Below are positions 1 through 8,852 of a stretch of DNA of 32,014 nt, in pieces (the stretch's first letter is position 1; each line of letters starts with the position of its first letter). This stretch comes from Devosia sp. (lineage in GTDB: Bacteria > Pseudomonadota > Alphaproteobacteria > Rhizobiales > Devosiaceae): contig JAQSXP010000005.1 of NCBI GenBank assembly GCA_029256605.1, positions 1-32,014 of the forward strand, read 5' to 3'. A model generated the notes under the pieces. That model saw only the letters and a program-made list of their open reading frames with translations, was not told the origin of the DNA and ran no database searches. The position numbers and the translations under genes were made by a program.

Positions 1-1
1 C

Positions 2-268
2 ATGGCCCTGGCCCCGCGCGAACAGCGCTATACCGGGGCGTTGCTGGGCGCGGCCGGGGCTCTCGCCGCCGCCTATCTCACCTTTAATGCGCGCATGGCG
101 GCGATGCGCGACCACGGGCAAACCACGACGGGCCTTGTGGAAGATGCGGTGATGCTGGGCGCCACCGCCTGGGTCGTGGCCGATGCCAGCCATGCCAGCA
201 CCCGTGCCCTCGAAGAGGCTAGTTCTCGTCGTCTTCCGCCGCCGCTTCGGGCGCTTGGCGCCCCTTGA
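2..268 (+). CDS. C-terminal part of a small hydrophobic protein (possibly DUF4126-like), 5' end outside window
   Basis: ORF with Ala-rich membrane-like segment and [24 protein letters not shown]; runs to stop at 268, convergent with rlmE; likely starts before the window. Confidence 0.4.
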   Translation: MALAPREQRYTGALLGAAGALAAAYLTFNARMAAMRDHGQTTTGLVEDAVMLGATAWVVADASHASTRALEEASSRRLPPPLRALGAP

Positions 269-959
269 ACCCCTTGGCCAAGAGGTAAGCCTCGGCCGAA
301 TCGGAGCGGCTGGACGGCGGCTTGGCGTGGAACGTCGTCTTGAAGTGGCGCTTGAGCATGTGCAGCAGCTCATGCTCGGTGCCGCCCTGGAACACTTTGG
401 CGACGAAGGTTCCGCCCGGCGCCAGCACATCGAGCGCAAAATCGGCGGCGATCTCGATCAGGTGCACAATGCGCAAATGGTCGGTCGGCCGATGCCCGGT
501 CGTGGGCCAGGCCATATCAGACATCACCACATCGGCCTTTTTGCCGCCCATCGCCTCGATCAGCATGGCGGGCGCATCATCCTCGGTGAAATCCTTTTGC
601 AGCAGGATGACGCCGGGAATGGGATCCATTTCGAGGTAGTCGATGCCCACGATCAGCGGATTGGCTTCGGTTGAGCCGGTGGCCTTTGCCGCCACCTGCG
701 ACCAGCCGCCCGGCGCCGCACCCAGATCGACCACGCGCATGCCCTTGCGGAAGAGATGGTGCTTTTCGTCCATCTCCTTGATCTTGAACGCCGCCCGCGA
801 GCGATAGCCCGCGGCGCGCGCCCGCGCCACATAGGGGTCGTTGAGCTGCCGCTCGAGCCATTTGGTGGAAGAAACCTTGCGTCCCTTGGCCGATTTGACC
901 CGGATCTTGAGGTCCTTGTCAGACTTGCGCCCGCCGGTGCCCAGTGCCTTGTCAACCAT
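219..959 (-). CDS. rlmE: 23S rRNA (uridine-2'-O-)-methyltransferase RlmE/FtsJ
   Basis: [68 protein letters not shown] are FtsJ motifs; start taken at [13 protein letters not shown] (ATG at 957-959). Confidence 0.93.
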   Translation of the reverse strand: MVDKALGTGGRKSDKDLKIRVKSAKGRKVSSTKWLERQLNDPYVARARAAGYRSRAAFKIKEMDEKHHLFRKGMRVVDLGAAPGGWSQVAAKATGSTEANPLIVGIDYLEMDPIPGVILLQKDFTEDDAPAMLIEAMGGKKADVVMSDMAWPTTGHRPTDHLRIVHLIEIAADFALDVLAPGGTFVAKVFQGGTEHELLHMLKRHFKTTFHAKPPSSRSDSAEAYLLAKGFKGRQAPEAAAEDDEN

Positions 960-2142
960 TGCTGCTTCTCCGCGTCGGATAGCGCGAGGCGCGCGTTCGG
1001 GTCTTGTCGGCATCCATCAGCGAAATCAGGATCCCTTCGCGCAGGCCCCGATCGGCCACCCGCACGCGTTCGGCCGGCCATTCGCGCCGGATAGCTTCAA
1101 AGATCGCGCAGCCCGGCAGCACCAGATCGGCGCGGTCGCGTCCGATGCAAGGGTGAGCCACCCGGCGATCAAACGGCATGTTGAGCAACACGCGCATGGT
1201 TTCATCCACCTCCGCGCGGTTCATCCACAAGCCATCGACCTTTTGCCGTTCATAGCGCTCGAGCCCCAGATGCAGCCCGGCCAGCGTCGTCACCGTGCCA
1301 GACGTGCCGATCAGATGCACGGGATGGGTGGTGATCATCTGGCGCAGCTTTTCGCGGCCGCGGAACTGGCGCAGCTGTTCGGCGACATAGCCCACCATGG
1401 CTTCGAACACCGCCGGGGTCACATCGACGCCGCCAAAGCGCTCGGCAATGGAAACAACCCCCACCGGCAGCGACTGCCAGGAGCGGATGGAGGCCGACAT
1501 GCGCCCGCTCGCCTTGGGCCGCCCGCCCCGGAAATCGAGCCAGGCCAGTTCGGACGAGCCGCCCCCGATATCGAACATCAAGGCGCCCTGCGCGCCGCCA
1601 TCGATGAGATCGGCGCAACCGGTGACGGCCAGCTCGGCCTCGGTGCGGCGATCGACGATCTCGAGCTCGATCCCCAGCTCATCCTTGACCCGCTGCAAAA
1701 AGGCAGGGCCATTTTCCGCCGCCCGGCAAGCTTCGGTCGCGATCAGGCGCATGCGCGCAGGCTGGTGCTCGCGCAGCTTGTTGCGGCAGTGGCGCAAGGC
1801 CTCGACGGTGCGCTCCATGGCAGCATCCCCGAGCCGGCCGGTGACGGAAACACCCTCGCCCAGCCGCACGATGCGGGTAAAGCCATCCAGCACCCGAAAG
1901 CCCCCATCATGGGGCCGGGCAATCAGGAGCCGACAATTATTGGTGCCAAGATCGAGAGCGGCATAGATAGTGCCCCGATGCCGGCGGGGAGGGGGAGGTG
2001 CGGCTGATGTCCGCTGTTCCGAGGGGTATGGAGGCGCACCGGCCCCCTCTTCCCTGCCCGGCTGGCCTTGCGCTGGCCGGGAACGGAATGGCGCATCGTC
2101 GGCAAGCGACGGCGCTGCAGCGGACCGATCGGGATCGGTCAC
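952..2142 (-). CDS. Ppx/GppA family phosphatase (exopolyphosphatase-like)
   Basis: [61 protein letters not shown]; 8-nt overlap with rlmE. Confidence 0.92.
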   Translation of the reverse strand: MTDPDRSAAAPSLADDAPFRSRPAQGQPGREEGAGAPPYPSEQRTSAAPPPPRRHRGTIYAALDLGTNNCRLLIARPHDGGFRVLDGFTRIVRLGEGVSVTGRLGDAAMERTVEALRHCRNKLREHQPARMRLIATEACRAAENGPAFLQRVKDELGIELEIVDRRTEAELAVTGCADLIDGGAQGALMFDIGGGSSELAWLDFRGGRPKASGRMSASIRSWQSLPVGVVSIAERFGGVDVTPAVFEAMVGYVAEQLRQFRGREKLRQMITTHPVHLIGTSGTVTTLAGLHLGLERYERQKVDGLWMNRAEVDETMRVLLNMPFDRRVAHPCIGRDRADLVLPGCAIFEAIRREWPAERVRVADRGLREGILISLMDADKTRTRASRYPTRRSSNG

Positions 2143-2373
2143 TGTGAACTCCTGCGTGCTCGGTCGCCGGTCCGGCTTGTCCGGACGCGCCCGGGCACTG
2201 TTTATTGCGTGTCACCGGGTAAGGTAGTGCAAGGGGCGCCCAAGCGCAATGGACTGCGCTGAGACCTGCAGTCCCCCCGGTGACCGGGCACTCCCCACTC
2301 CACCCCTTGGCGACAACGCTTCCGACCGCCGAGAAACGCCGCAAGTTAGCAAGGTGGGGATTAAGCGCTAGGC

Positions 2374-2458
2374 GCAGCGGGTCCGAAAGGGGTGCCGAGC
2401 GAAGGGGCACGACCAGCCGCTGCTCGCTCTGACAGAATGCCACCCGAGGGCGGCATTC
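2374..2458. other. Dense nested hairpins in the ppx/tRNA-Gln intergenic region (candidate structured RNA or palindromic repeat)
   Basis: GCAGCGG (2374-2380)/CCGCTGC (2417-2423) enclosing GTGCC (2392-2396)/GGCAC (2406-2410), then GAATGCCaCCCgaGGGcGGCATTC (2435-2458). Confidence 0.35.
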
Positions 2459-2672
2459 GATCATTGGCCAAACCAGCGCCTTCGCGCCTATTTTGCGGTG
2501 CTTAGGGCATCGGCGGAGCAAGGTTTATCCAATGACCCGCGCTTTCTCTGTCAAAGCCCCTTGATCCCCACCGCCCATGTGCTAAAAGCCGCCCCGAAGC
2601 CAGCCGGGCCCCACGCCCCGCCAGCCTCCCAGCGCCGGGCTCGCTCTAAGCCCACCGGTGCCACTTGCGCAT

Positions 2673-2746
2673 TGGGGAATAGTTCAACGGTAGAACAGCG
2701 GACTCTGACTCCGTCAATCTTGGTTCGAATCCAGGTTCCCCAGCCA
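2673..2746 (+). tRNA. tRNA-Gln (anticodon CTG), CCA encoded
   Basis: Acceptor TGGGGAA/TTCCCCA, anticodon stem GCGGA/TCCGT with loop CTCTGAC, T-loop GGTTCGAATCC, 3' GCCA. Confidence 0.95.
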
Positions 2747-2822
2747 CACTCTCAGCAAAACTCTTTGTTCCCAGCAGGTTAGTGCCAACGCCGCCGGCCT
2801 GACTGCGTGCTCTCCCACCAGT

Positions 2823-3203
2823 TTGGCCACTGAGTTGGCCACCGGACCACTGTCGTACCGGTCAGTTGGGAGCATGCTCGACATGAGAACCGGACACTAC
2901 ACGCGCCTGAAAGGTCGCGTTACCTACTTCTGGGACCCGGTGATCGCACCCTCCAGCATGGCCTATTATGACGGCGCCGAATTCCCTGAATGGGATGGCG
3001 CTTTCTTGATAGGTGGCCTGGTGACCAAAGGTATCGTCATCGTGCACCTCGACGGCGACCAGGTTGCTTCCGAAGAGCGTGTGCCGCTTGATGCGCGGGT
3101 ACGCGATGTCAAGGTCGGGCCCGACGACGCCGTTTACGCGGTAACCGAGAACCCCGATGCCGCGACTTCCTCAATCTTGCGCCTGAGCAAAACCAGTTCC
3201 TGA
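2823..3203 (+). pseudogene. C-terminal remnant of a PQQ-dependent aldose sugar dehydrogenase (glucose/sorbosone dehydrogenase family)
   Basis: FWDPVIAPSSMAYYDGAEFPEWDGAFLIGGL...HLDGDQVASEERVPLDARVRDVKVGPDDAVYAVTE..SSILRL matches the C-terminal blades; homology starts near 2929, N-terminal part absent. Confidence 0.65.
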
Positions 3204-3433
3204 ACGAGTCGACTTGGTAATTCCCTGGAACTCGTCAGCCGCTTCGCGCCCCATTCCGGCTAATCGGCTGGCTTTGGCCATTTACTGAAACCTGGCGGTT
3301 AGCTTAGCTCGCCGCCATGTCGCATAGGGGGTGGAAATCCGACTGTCCGGTTCTGAGCAGAGGATCAGCAATAGCAGCCGTTCCGGAAGCTGGTAACGGT
3401 GGTGAGCTCCGTACTGGCAATAATGCTTGTAGG

Positions 3434-4339
3434 CTATGCGAGCTTCCCCGCGGTGAAGTCACGCGCTAGGGCAACAAACGCCTGGAAGGCGGCGGAGGAA
3501 TTGCGACGATTGTAGAAGTAGAGGCACAGCGGAACGAGCGGCGGTGTCCAGTCTTCGAGGATGCGCACAAGGCGTCCGGCAGCGATGTCCTCGCGAACAT
3601 CGGATTCCATCAGATAGCCAATGCCCGCACCGTTCGTGATCGCGATCCTCGCCAGCGATGCCTCGTCGAGAGTGATCTGGCCGTCCACATCGAGATGCAC
3701 CTCTTTGCCCTCCTTCTCGAACCGCCACCGGAGCAGCGCACCATCGGGAAGCCGCCCACGAACACAGGGATAGGATGAGAGATCCTGGGGTACCTGGGGG
3801 ATGGCTCTGTCGCTAAAGAAGGTGGCGGATGCGACGACCGCGATGCTGCGCGTTTGGCCAAGCGGTATGGCGATTGCGTCGTTGGGCACCAGATCCGCGC
3901 TGCGCACGCCCAGATCAAAGCCTGCCGCCACGACGTCGACCAGCCGTCCTTCGGTGACGATGTCGATATGAACCTGCGGAAAGCGCTGGAGATAGGTCAG
4001 GACCAGAGGTGACATGATCTCGCGCGCTGCCGTTGCGAAGGCATTGATGCGCAAGGTGCCGGACGGCGTCTCCTGCTGAGAACGCGCCGTGTTCATCGCC
4101 TTCTGGATGTCCTCCAGCGCTGGCTTGATCTGCGCAACAAAGATCCGCCCCGCATAGGTGAGCGACACGCTGCGGGTGGTGCGATTAAACAAGCGCACGT
4201 CTAGCTCGCGCTCAAGCTTGCCCACTGCGTTGCTGATGGCTGTGGTCGACATACCAAGCTCGACAGCGGCTGCCCGAAACGAGCCGCACCGAACAATGGC
4301 GAGAACCGCTTCGAGCTCGATCAGCGAATGACGCGCCAT
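3434..4339 (-). CDS. LysR family transcriptional regulator
   Basis: N-terminal HTH ([56 protein letters not shown]) and LysR substrate-binding domain. Confidence 0.94.
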   Translation of the reverse strand: MARHSLIELEAVLAIVRCGSFRAAAVELGMSTTAISNAVGKLERELDVRLFNRTTRSVSLTYAGRIFVAQIKPALEDIQKAMNTARSQQETPSGTLRINAFATAAREIMSPLVLTYLQRFPQVHIDIVTEGRLVDVVAAGFDLGVRSADLVPNDAIAIPLGQTRSIAVVASATFFSDRAIPQVPQDLSSYPCVRGRLPDGALLRWRFEKEGKEVHLDVDGQITLDEASLARIAITNGAGIGYLMESDVREDIAAGRLVRILEDWTPPLVPLCLYFYNRRNSSAAFQAFVALARDFTAGKLA

Positions 4340-4436
4340 TATCCTGATCTCCGTGACACGCTATGCCGTTTTGTCTCGATTATCAGAGGCAGAGTCCATT
4401 GCTAACTTTAGGTCGTCACCAACAAGGAGATGACCA

Positions 4437-4766
4437 ATGTCACTGAACCTCGCTAAGCCAATCGCCGAATTCATTGATGCAAACGCCCGCCTGGACATTG
4501 AGGGCATGACGAAGCCCTTCTCGCCCGATGCCGTCCTGCTCGACAATGGCAAGACCTTCGAGGGACAAGCGGCGATCCGCCGGCTGTTCGACGAAGAAGT
4601 GCTGCCGGTAAAGGCGATCTTCACGCCTGAAACGGTGAGGCAAGAAAACGGCGACGTCGTACTTGAAGGTCCTGGTCATGGCAACTTCCCGGGCAGCCCG
4701 ATCCGCTTCACCTATCGCTTTACGCTGGCTGAAAACGCCATCAAGAGCCTCGAGATTGCGGTATGA
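4437..4766 (+). CDS. NTF2/SnoaL-like nuclear transport factor 2 family protein
   Basis: KPIAEFIDANARLDIEGMTKPFSPDAVLLDNGKTFEGQAAIRRLFDEE; ATGA overlap with next gene. Confidence 0.85.
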   Translation: MSLNLAKPIAEFIDANARLDIEGMTKPFSPDAVLLDNGKTFEGQAAIRRLFDEEVLPVKAIFTPETVRQENGDVVLEGPGHGNFPGSPIRFTYRFTLAENAIKSLEIAV

Positions 4767-5550
4767 ACATCGAGGTCAATCCGAACGAGTTCGCTGGCAA
4801 GCGCGTGCTTGTCAGCGGCGGTACCAAGGGTCTGGGCCGCGCGACGGTCGAACGCTTCCTGGCTGGCGGAGCCCGCGTCATCACCGCCGCTCGCACGATC
4901 AAGGATCCGATCGATGGCGTCGATTATGTCGAGGCGGACCTGACCAAGGCCGAGGGCAGCCAGGCGCTCGCGAAAGCTGCCCTTGAGCGCCTGCGCGGCA
5001 TAGACATCCTCGCCCATGTGGTCGGCGGTTCGGCTTCACCAGCAGGTGGCTTCGCAGCACTGACCGACGACCATTGGCTGGCCGAGCTTAACCTGAACCG
5101 GCTTGCCACCGTTCGGCTCGATCGGCTCCTGATCCCGCAGATGCTCAAGCGAGGCACGGGCACTGTGGTTCACATCACTTAGATCCAATCGGTGCTGCCG
5201 CTGCCTGAATCGACGACAGGTTATGCCGCCGCAAAAGCAGCGCTAAGAACCTACAGCAAGTCGATTTCAAAAGAGCTCGGTCCCAAGGGGTGCGAGTCAA
5301 CTCCGTCTCGCCGGGCTGGATCATGACCGCGGCGACCGCAGACTTCCTCGACATGTTGCGTGCTGCCAATGGCGGGACAATCGAAGACGCGCGCCAGTTC
5401 GTGCTAGACGCCTTGGGCGGGATATCCATCGGGCGCGGGGCAGAGCCCGAAGAGGTGGCTGATCTGATCGCCTATCTCGCCTCCGACCGCGCTGCCGCCA
5501 TACACGGCGCCGAGTTCGTCATCGATGGCGGCACGATTCGGACGGTTTGA
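4763..5550 (+). pseudogene. Short-chain dehydrogenase/reductase with in-frame TAG and a frameshift
   Basis: GKRVLVSGGTKGLGRATVERFLAGGARVI...VVHIT-TAG(5180-5182)[36 protein letters not shown], then frame change near 5287-5291 to [13 protein letters not shown]...GAEFVIDGGTIRTV. Confidence 0.9.
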
Positions 5551-5729
5551 AGAGCCTCTCGGCGTCGGGGCGAATACCGACGCCGGGAGCTATCGTGCCA
5601 AAGCCATATCGGCGAGCTGGGGTGAAAAGCGGTCTGGCTGCTCAACGGCAGCCAGACAGCGAGAACATACGGTGAGCGAGCAAGTTGGGGGCCACCGCGC
5701 AAAGCATAGTGGCCCTTCGAAATCTCATA

Positions 5730-6470
5730 TTAGGCGACGTTGGCTACCCGATTGGAGACAACGATCTGGTCATGAGTGGGGTTCGGGCCGAGATTTGCAA
5801 ACTGTTCAGGGAGCCGAGCAAGTATGCTCGGGGCTACACCTTTCTTGGCCTTTGCCAAGGCCGTGCGGGTCTCTTCAGCATTCCAGTCGCAGCAGTACAC
5901 GGGCGTTGCCGGCTGCTGCCGCCAGCTCTCATCGAGGGAGCCGGCGTCGACCGGGTCAAAGCCGAGCTCATCCACGATGCCCATGGCAATTTGTTTCTGA
6001 CCTTCATCGTCGCCGGCAACGGCCACTGCCAACCGGTCATGCGACCCTGCCGGACGTGCGCGCTCGGCGAGCGAAGCGGCCAGGATGTTATTGAAGGCCT
6101 TGATCACCGAACGCCCGAGTTGCTTTGAGATCCATACGCTTTCTGGCATTCCCTCATCGATCTCAGGAACGCGGGGGTCACGCAGGTCCGGGTAGTAGTT
6201 GCCAGTGTCGATAATGGTTGAAGAAGCCGGCAGCCCCTCAAGCGCCACTGCCAGATCGCTGGTCTTTGGGAACGGCACCGACAGGATAACGACGTCCGCG
6301 CCGGCGGCGGCGCCGGCAGCGTCTGCTGGTGTCGCGCCGATCTCGTCGGCGAACTCCTTAACGGCATCCGCTCCCTTTGAGTTGGCCACGCGGACTTCAT
6401 GTCCGTTTGTGGACAGCTTGCGGGCGAGCGTGCTGCCGATGGCGCCGACGCCGATAATACCGATTTTCAT
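5730..6470 (-). CDS. NADPH-dependent F420 reductase-like / NAD(P)-binding protein
   Basis: MKIGIIGVGAIGSTLARKLSTNGHEVRVANSKG, DVVILSVPF, IIDTGNYYPDLRDP, VIKAFNNI. Confidence 0.88.
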   Translation of the reverse strand: MKIGIIGVGAIGSTLARKLSTNGHEVRVANSKGADAVKEFADEIGATPADAAGAAAGADVVILSVPFPKTSDLAVALEGLPASSTIIDTGNYYPDLRDPRVPEIDEGMPESVWISKQLGRSVIKAFNNILAASLAERARPAGSHDRLAVAVAGDDEGQKQIAMGIVDELGFDPVDAGSLDESWRQQPATPVYCCDWNAEETRTALAKAKKGVAPSILARLPEQFANLGPNPTHDQIVVSNRVANVA

Positions 6471-6518
6471 CTATTTGGCCTTCTTGGTTGTGTCGGATCG
6501 CATTGAAGCTGATTGGCC

Positions 6519-7529
6519 TCAGGCATTTCGGTTGCCGACTGAGACGATCAGCTTTCCGCTGACGCCGCCGCCGAGCCGCTCGACAGCGTCGGGTACCTCG
6601 GCGAACGGGAATAGCTTGTCGATCGGCATCGATATCTTGCCCTCGGTATAGAGGCGCCCGAGGGTGGCAATGCCTTCTTCGCGCTCTTCCGCCGTCCGGA
6701 TGCTGTGCAGTGCGCCGGTCACCGAGATCCCCTTGATCTGGATCTGGAAGGGTTCGACTGCCTCGAACGAGGAGCCGCCTGCAAAACCGATGATGATGTA
6801 GCGACCTCCGATCGCAATGGCCTCGAGCGCTGGCTTCACCAACGGAGTGCCCACCGTGTCGTACACGATGTCCGCACCCTTGCCGTCCGTGAGCCTGCGC
6901 ACCGTCTCAGTTAGATCGTCCTTACTGAGATCGACAACCTCATCGGCACCTTGTCGGCGGCAGAACTCAGCCTTGTCGCTGGTTCGCACCGTGGCGATCA
7001 CCCGGAGACCCAGCGCCTTCGCCAGCTGGATTGCGGTGGAACCGGTCCCGCCCGAACCGCCAAGCACCAGAACGGTTTCGCCCTGCGCTGCCCGGGCACG
7101 GTTGACGAGGCCGACATAAGCGACGTGGAAGGTCCCGAGGAACGCCGCGGCTTGCTCGTCGGACATGTCGTCCGCGGCGGGCACTGCCCCATGGGCCGGC
7201 GAGATGCAGTACTCGGCCAGGCCACCCGAGCCTGAAAAGAAGTTGGCGCCACCGATGACCCGTGTGCCGACAGGGAATGGGTAGCCCGGTCCCGCCTGCT
7301 CGACGATACCGACAACCTCCTGACCCGGTGTGATGGGTGGCTTCGGCACCAGGAAGTACCGGCCTTCCAGCATCATCTTGTCCGGCAGGCCCACGTTGGT
7401 GGCCAGCACTCTTAGCAGGGCCTCATCCTTCCCAGGCACCGGAACATCGATGTCCACAAGCTTGAGCACCTCGCTGGGCTTGCCAAATGCCTCGCCGCGC
7501 CACGCCTTCATCTTGCGTGCGCCGGTCAT
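6519..7529 (-). CDS. Zinc-independent alcohol dehydrogenase / quinone oxidoreductase (MDR family)
   Basis: PPITPGQEVVGIVEQAG, VLVLGGSGGTGSTAIQLAKALGLRVIATVRTSDKAEF, DIVYDTVG; start may be internal at 7511. Confidence 0.9.
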   Translation of the reverse strand: MTGARKMKAWRGEAFGKPSEVLKLVDIDVPVPGKDEALLRVLATNVGLPDKMMLEGRYFLVPKPPITPGQEVVGIVEQAGPGYPFPVGTRVIGGANFFSGSGGLAEYCISPAHGAVPAADDMSDEQAAAFLGTFHVAYVGLVNRARAAQGETVLVLGGSGGTGSTAIQLAKALGLRVIATVRTSDKAEFCRRQGADEVVDLSKDDLTETVRRLTDGKGADIVYDTVGTPLVKPALEAIAIGGRYIIIGFAGGSSFEAVEPFQIQIKGISVTGALHSIRTAEEREEGIATLGRLYTEGKISMPIDKLFPFAEVPDAVERLGGGVSGKLIVSVGNRNA

Positions 7530-8227
7530 TACAGTGTCTTCTCGCCGCGGAAATACGGGCCGGCGATGTCGTCTGCCGCCTTCCGGTATAGTGGCACATC
7601 ATCGCGTATGGCTTGCCGGTGCGCCTTCTGAAGTCCGTCGACGGTGAGGTCGTTGCAGTAGGCTGGTGAGCCGGGTTGGTGACGCCAGGAATCCGAAAGG
7701 GGACCGTTGTCGACGGCGTCGAAGCCGATCTCGTCTATAAGGGCCATAACGGCCCGACGTTCTTCCGGATCGTTCCCGGAGACTGAAAGAGCGATGCGAG
7801 CGGAACTTCCCGCCGGAGCCGTCCGGTTCACCAGGCTCTTCGTTACGATGTTGTTGAAGGCCTTGATCACGTCGTGCCCAATAATCCGCGATACCCATTC
7901 GCTGTCCGGCATGCCTGCTTCGATGTCGGAGTTCGTTCCATCTCGCGACGGAAACCAATTGCCAGTGTCGATGACAATGGCCTTGGACTGGGAAAGGACA
8001 TCACGAGGCAGTTTCGTGATGGCTGCCTCGGGAATGCTGATGATCACCATGTCTTTCGAACCGGCAGCCGCCTCGACCGAAGCGGCCTTCGCACCGGTCT
8101 CAGCTGCGATGTCGGTGAGGGAAGCGGGCCCACGGGAGTTGGCGATCGAAACCTGATGCCCCAGCTTGGTCAGGTGTCGCGCCAGCGCGGCGCCTATGTT
8201 CCCCGAACCGATGATGCCAATGTCCAT
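7529..8227 (-). CDS. Second F420 reductase-like NAD(P)-binding protein, diverged paralogue of 5730-6470
   Basis: MDIGIIGSGNIGAALARHLTKLGHQVSIANSRGP, VIDTGNWFPSRDG, VIKAFNNIV; TAATG overlap with downstream ADH. Confidence 0.88.
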   Translation of the reverse strand: MDIGIIGSGNIGAALARHLTKLGHQVSIANSRGPASLTDIAAETGAKAASVEAAAGSKDMVIISIPEAAITKLPRDVLSQSKAIVIDTGNWFPSRDGTNSDIEAGMPDSEWVSRIIGHDVIKAFNNIVTKSLVNRTAPAGSSARIALSVSGNDPEERRAVMALIDEIGFDAVDNGPLSDSWRHQPGSPAYCNDLTVDGLQKAHRQAIRDDVPLYRKAADDIAGPYFRGEKTL

Positions 8228-8283
8228 GTCGTCCTCAATGCTGCATATGTCCGTCCAAAATCCCATGACGGCTCTCGACACCT

Positions 8284-8302
8284 ATCTAGTAGTGCTCTAG
8301 AT
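8284..8302. promoter_or_regulatory. Candidate MarR operator (ATCTAG-N7-CTAGAT)
   Basis: Perfect 6-bp arms in the divergent intergenic region between 8227 (-) and 8347 (+). Confidence 0.6.
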
Positions 8303-8346
8303 GACATTGCAAGAGGCAATACGGATTCGTTGTTGGGGCCATATCC

Positions 8347-8784
8347 ATGTCGAAGAAGAGACCGTCGCAGCAGATCGGGATGGAAGTTTCCTTCGCCCTC
8401 TACAGCGCTGTCGGTCGCATGACCAAGATGCACAAGCCGTTCTTAGAACCGCTCGGCCTGACATTCCCCCAATACCTGGTGCTCCTGGAACTCTTCAAAG
8501 GGTCTCCCCGAACGGTCGGCGATCTTGGCAACCGCCTTGCGATGGACACAGGCACCATCACCCCGCTTCTTAAGCGCATGCAAGGCAACGGAACGTTGAC
8601 TCGCACCCGTGACCCCAAGGACGAGCGTCGCGTTCTTGTTGAACTCACCCCTCACGGAGCGAGCCTTCGCGAACAGGTTCTGGGCGTGTCCGACAAGATC
8701 AAGGCCGCCTGTCAGTTGGACGAACAGGGCATGATCGACCTGCGCGACACCCTCAACAATTTCTCGCAACCGCTCAACGAATAA
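8347..8784 (+). CDS. MarR family transcriptional regulator (OhrR-like)
   Basis: FALYSAVGRMTKMHKPFLEPLGLTFPQYLVLLELF..TVGDLGNRLAMDTGTITPLLKRMQGNGTLTRTRDPKDERRVLVELTPHG. Confidence 0.94.
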   Translation: MSKKRPSQQIGMEVSFALYSAVGRMTKMHKPFLEPLGLTFPQYLVLLELFKGSPRTVGDLGNRLAMDTGTITPLLKRMQGNGTLTRTRDPKDERRVLVELTPHGASLREQVLGVSDKIKAACQLDEQGMIDLRDTLNNFSQPLNE

Positions 8785-8820
8785 CGAGCGGCGCAGCGTG
8801 AGTCCCGTTGCTCACCCTTT

Positions 8821-8852
8821 TATCTAGCGCTCTATACTCTAGGACACTGCAA
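8821..8852 (+). promoter_or_regulatory. Candidate second MarR-bound element upstream of MFS gene
   Basis: TATCTAG-N9-CTCTAG-GACACTGCAA resembles TATCTAG-N5-CTCTAG-at-GACATTGCAA at 8283-8312. Confidence 0.5.

Noticed and set aside
841-2007. Long + strand ORF of 388 aa
   Set aside because: Antisense to rlmE and ppx/gppA; composition is a GC-rich shadow frame with no recognisable domain.
1937-2521. 194-aa minus ORF upstream of ppx
   Set aside because: Low-complexity shadow frame overlapping the ppx 5' end and the hairpin region; no family resemblance.
5525-6128. + strand ORFs of 189 and 147 aa
   Set aside because: Largely antisense to the F420-reductase-like gene.
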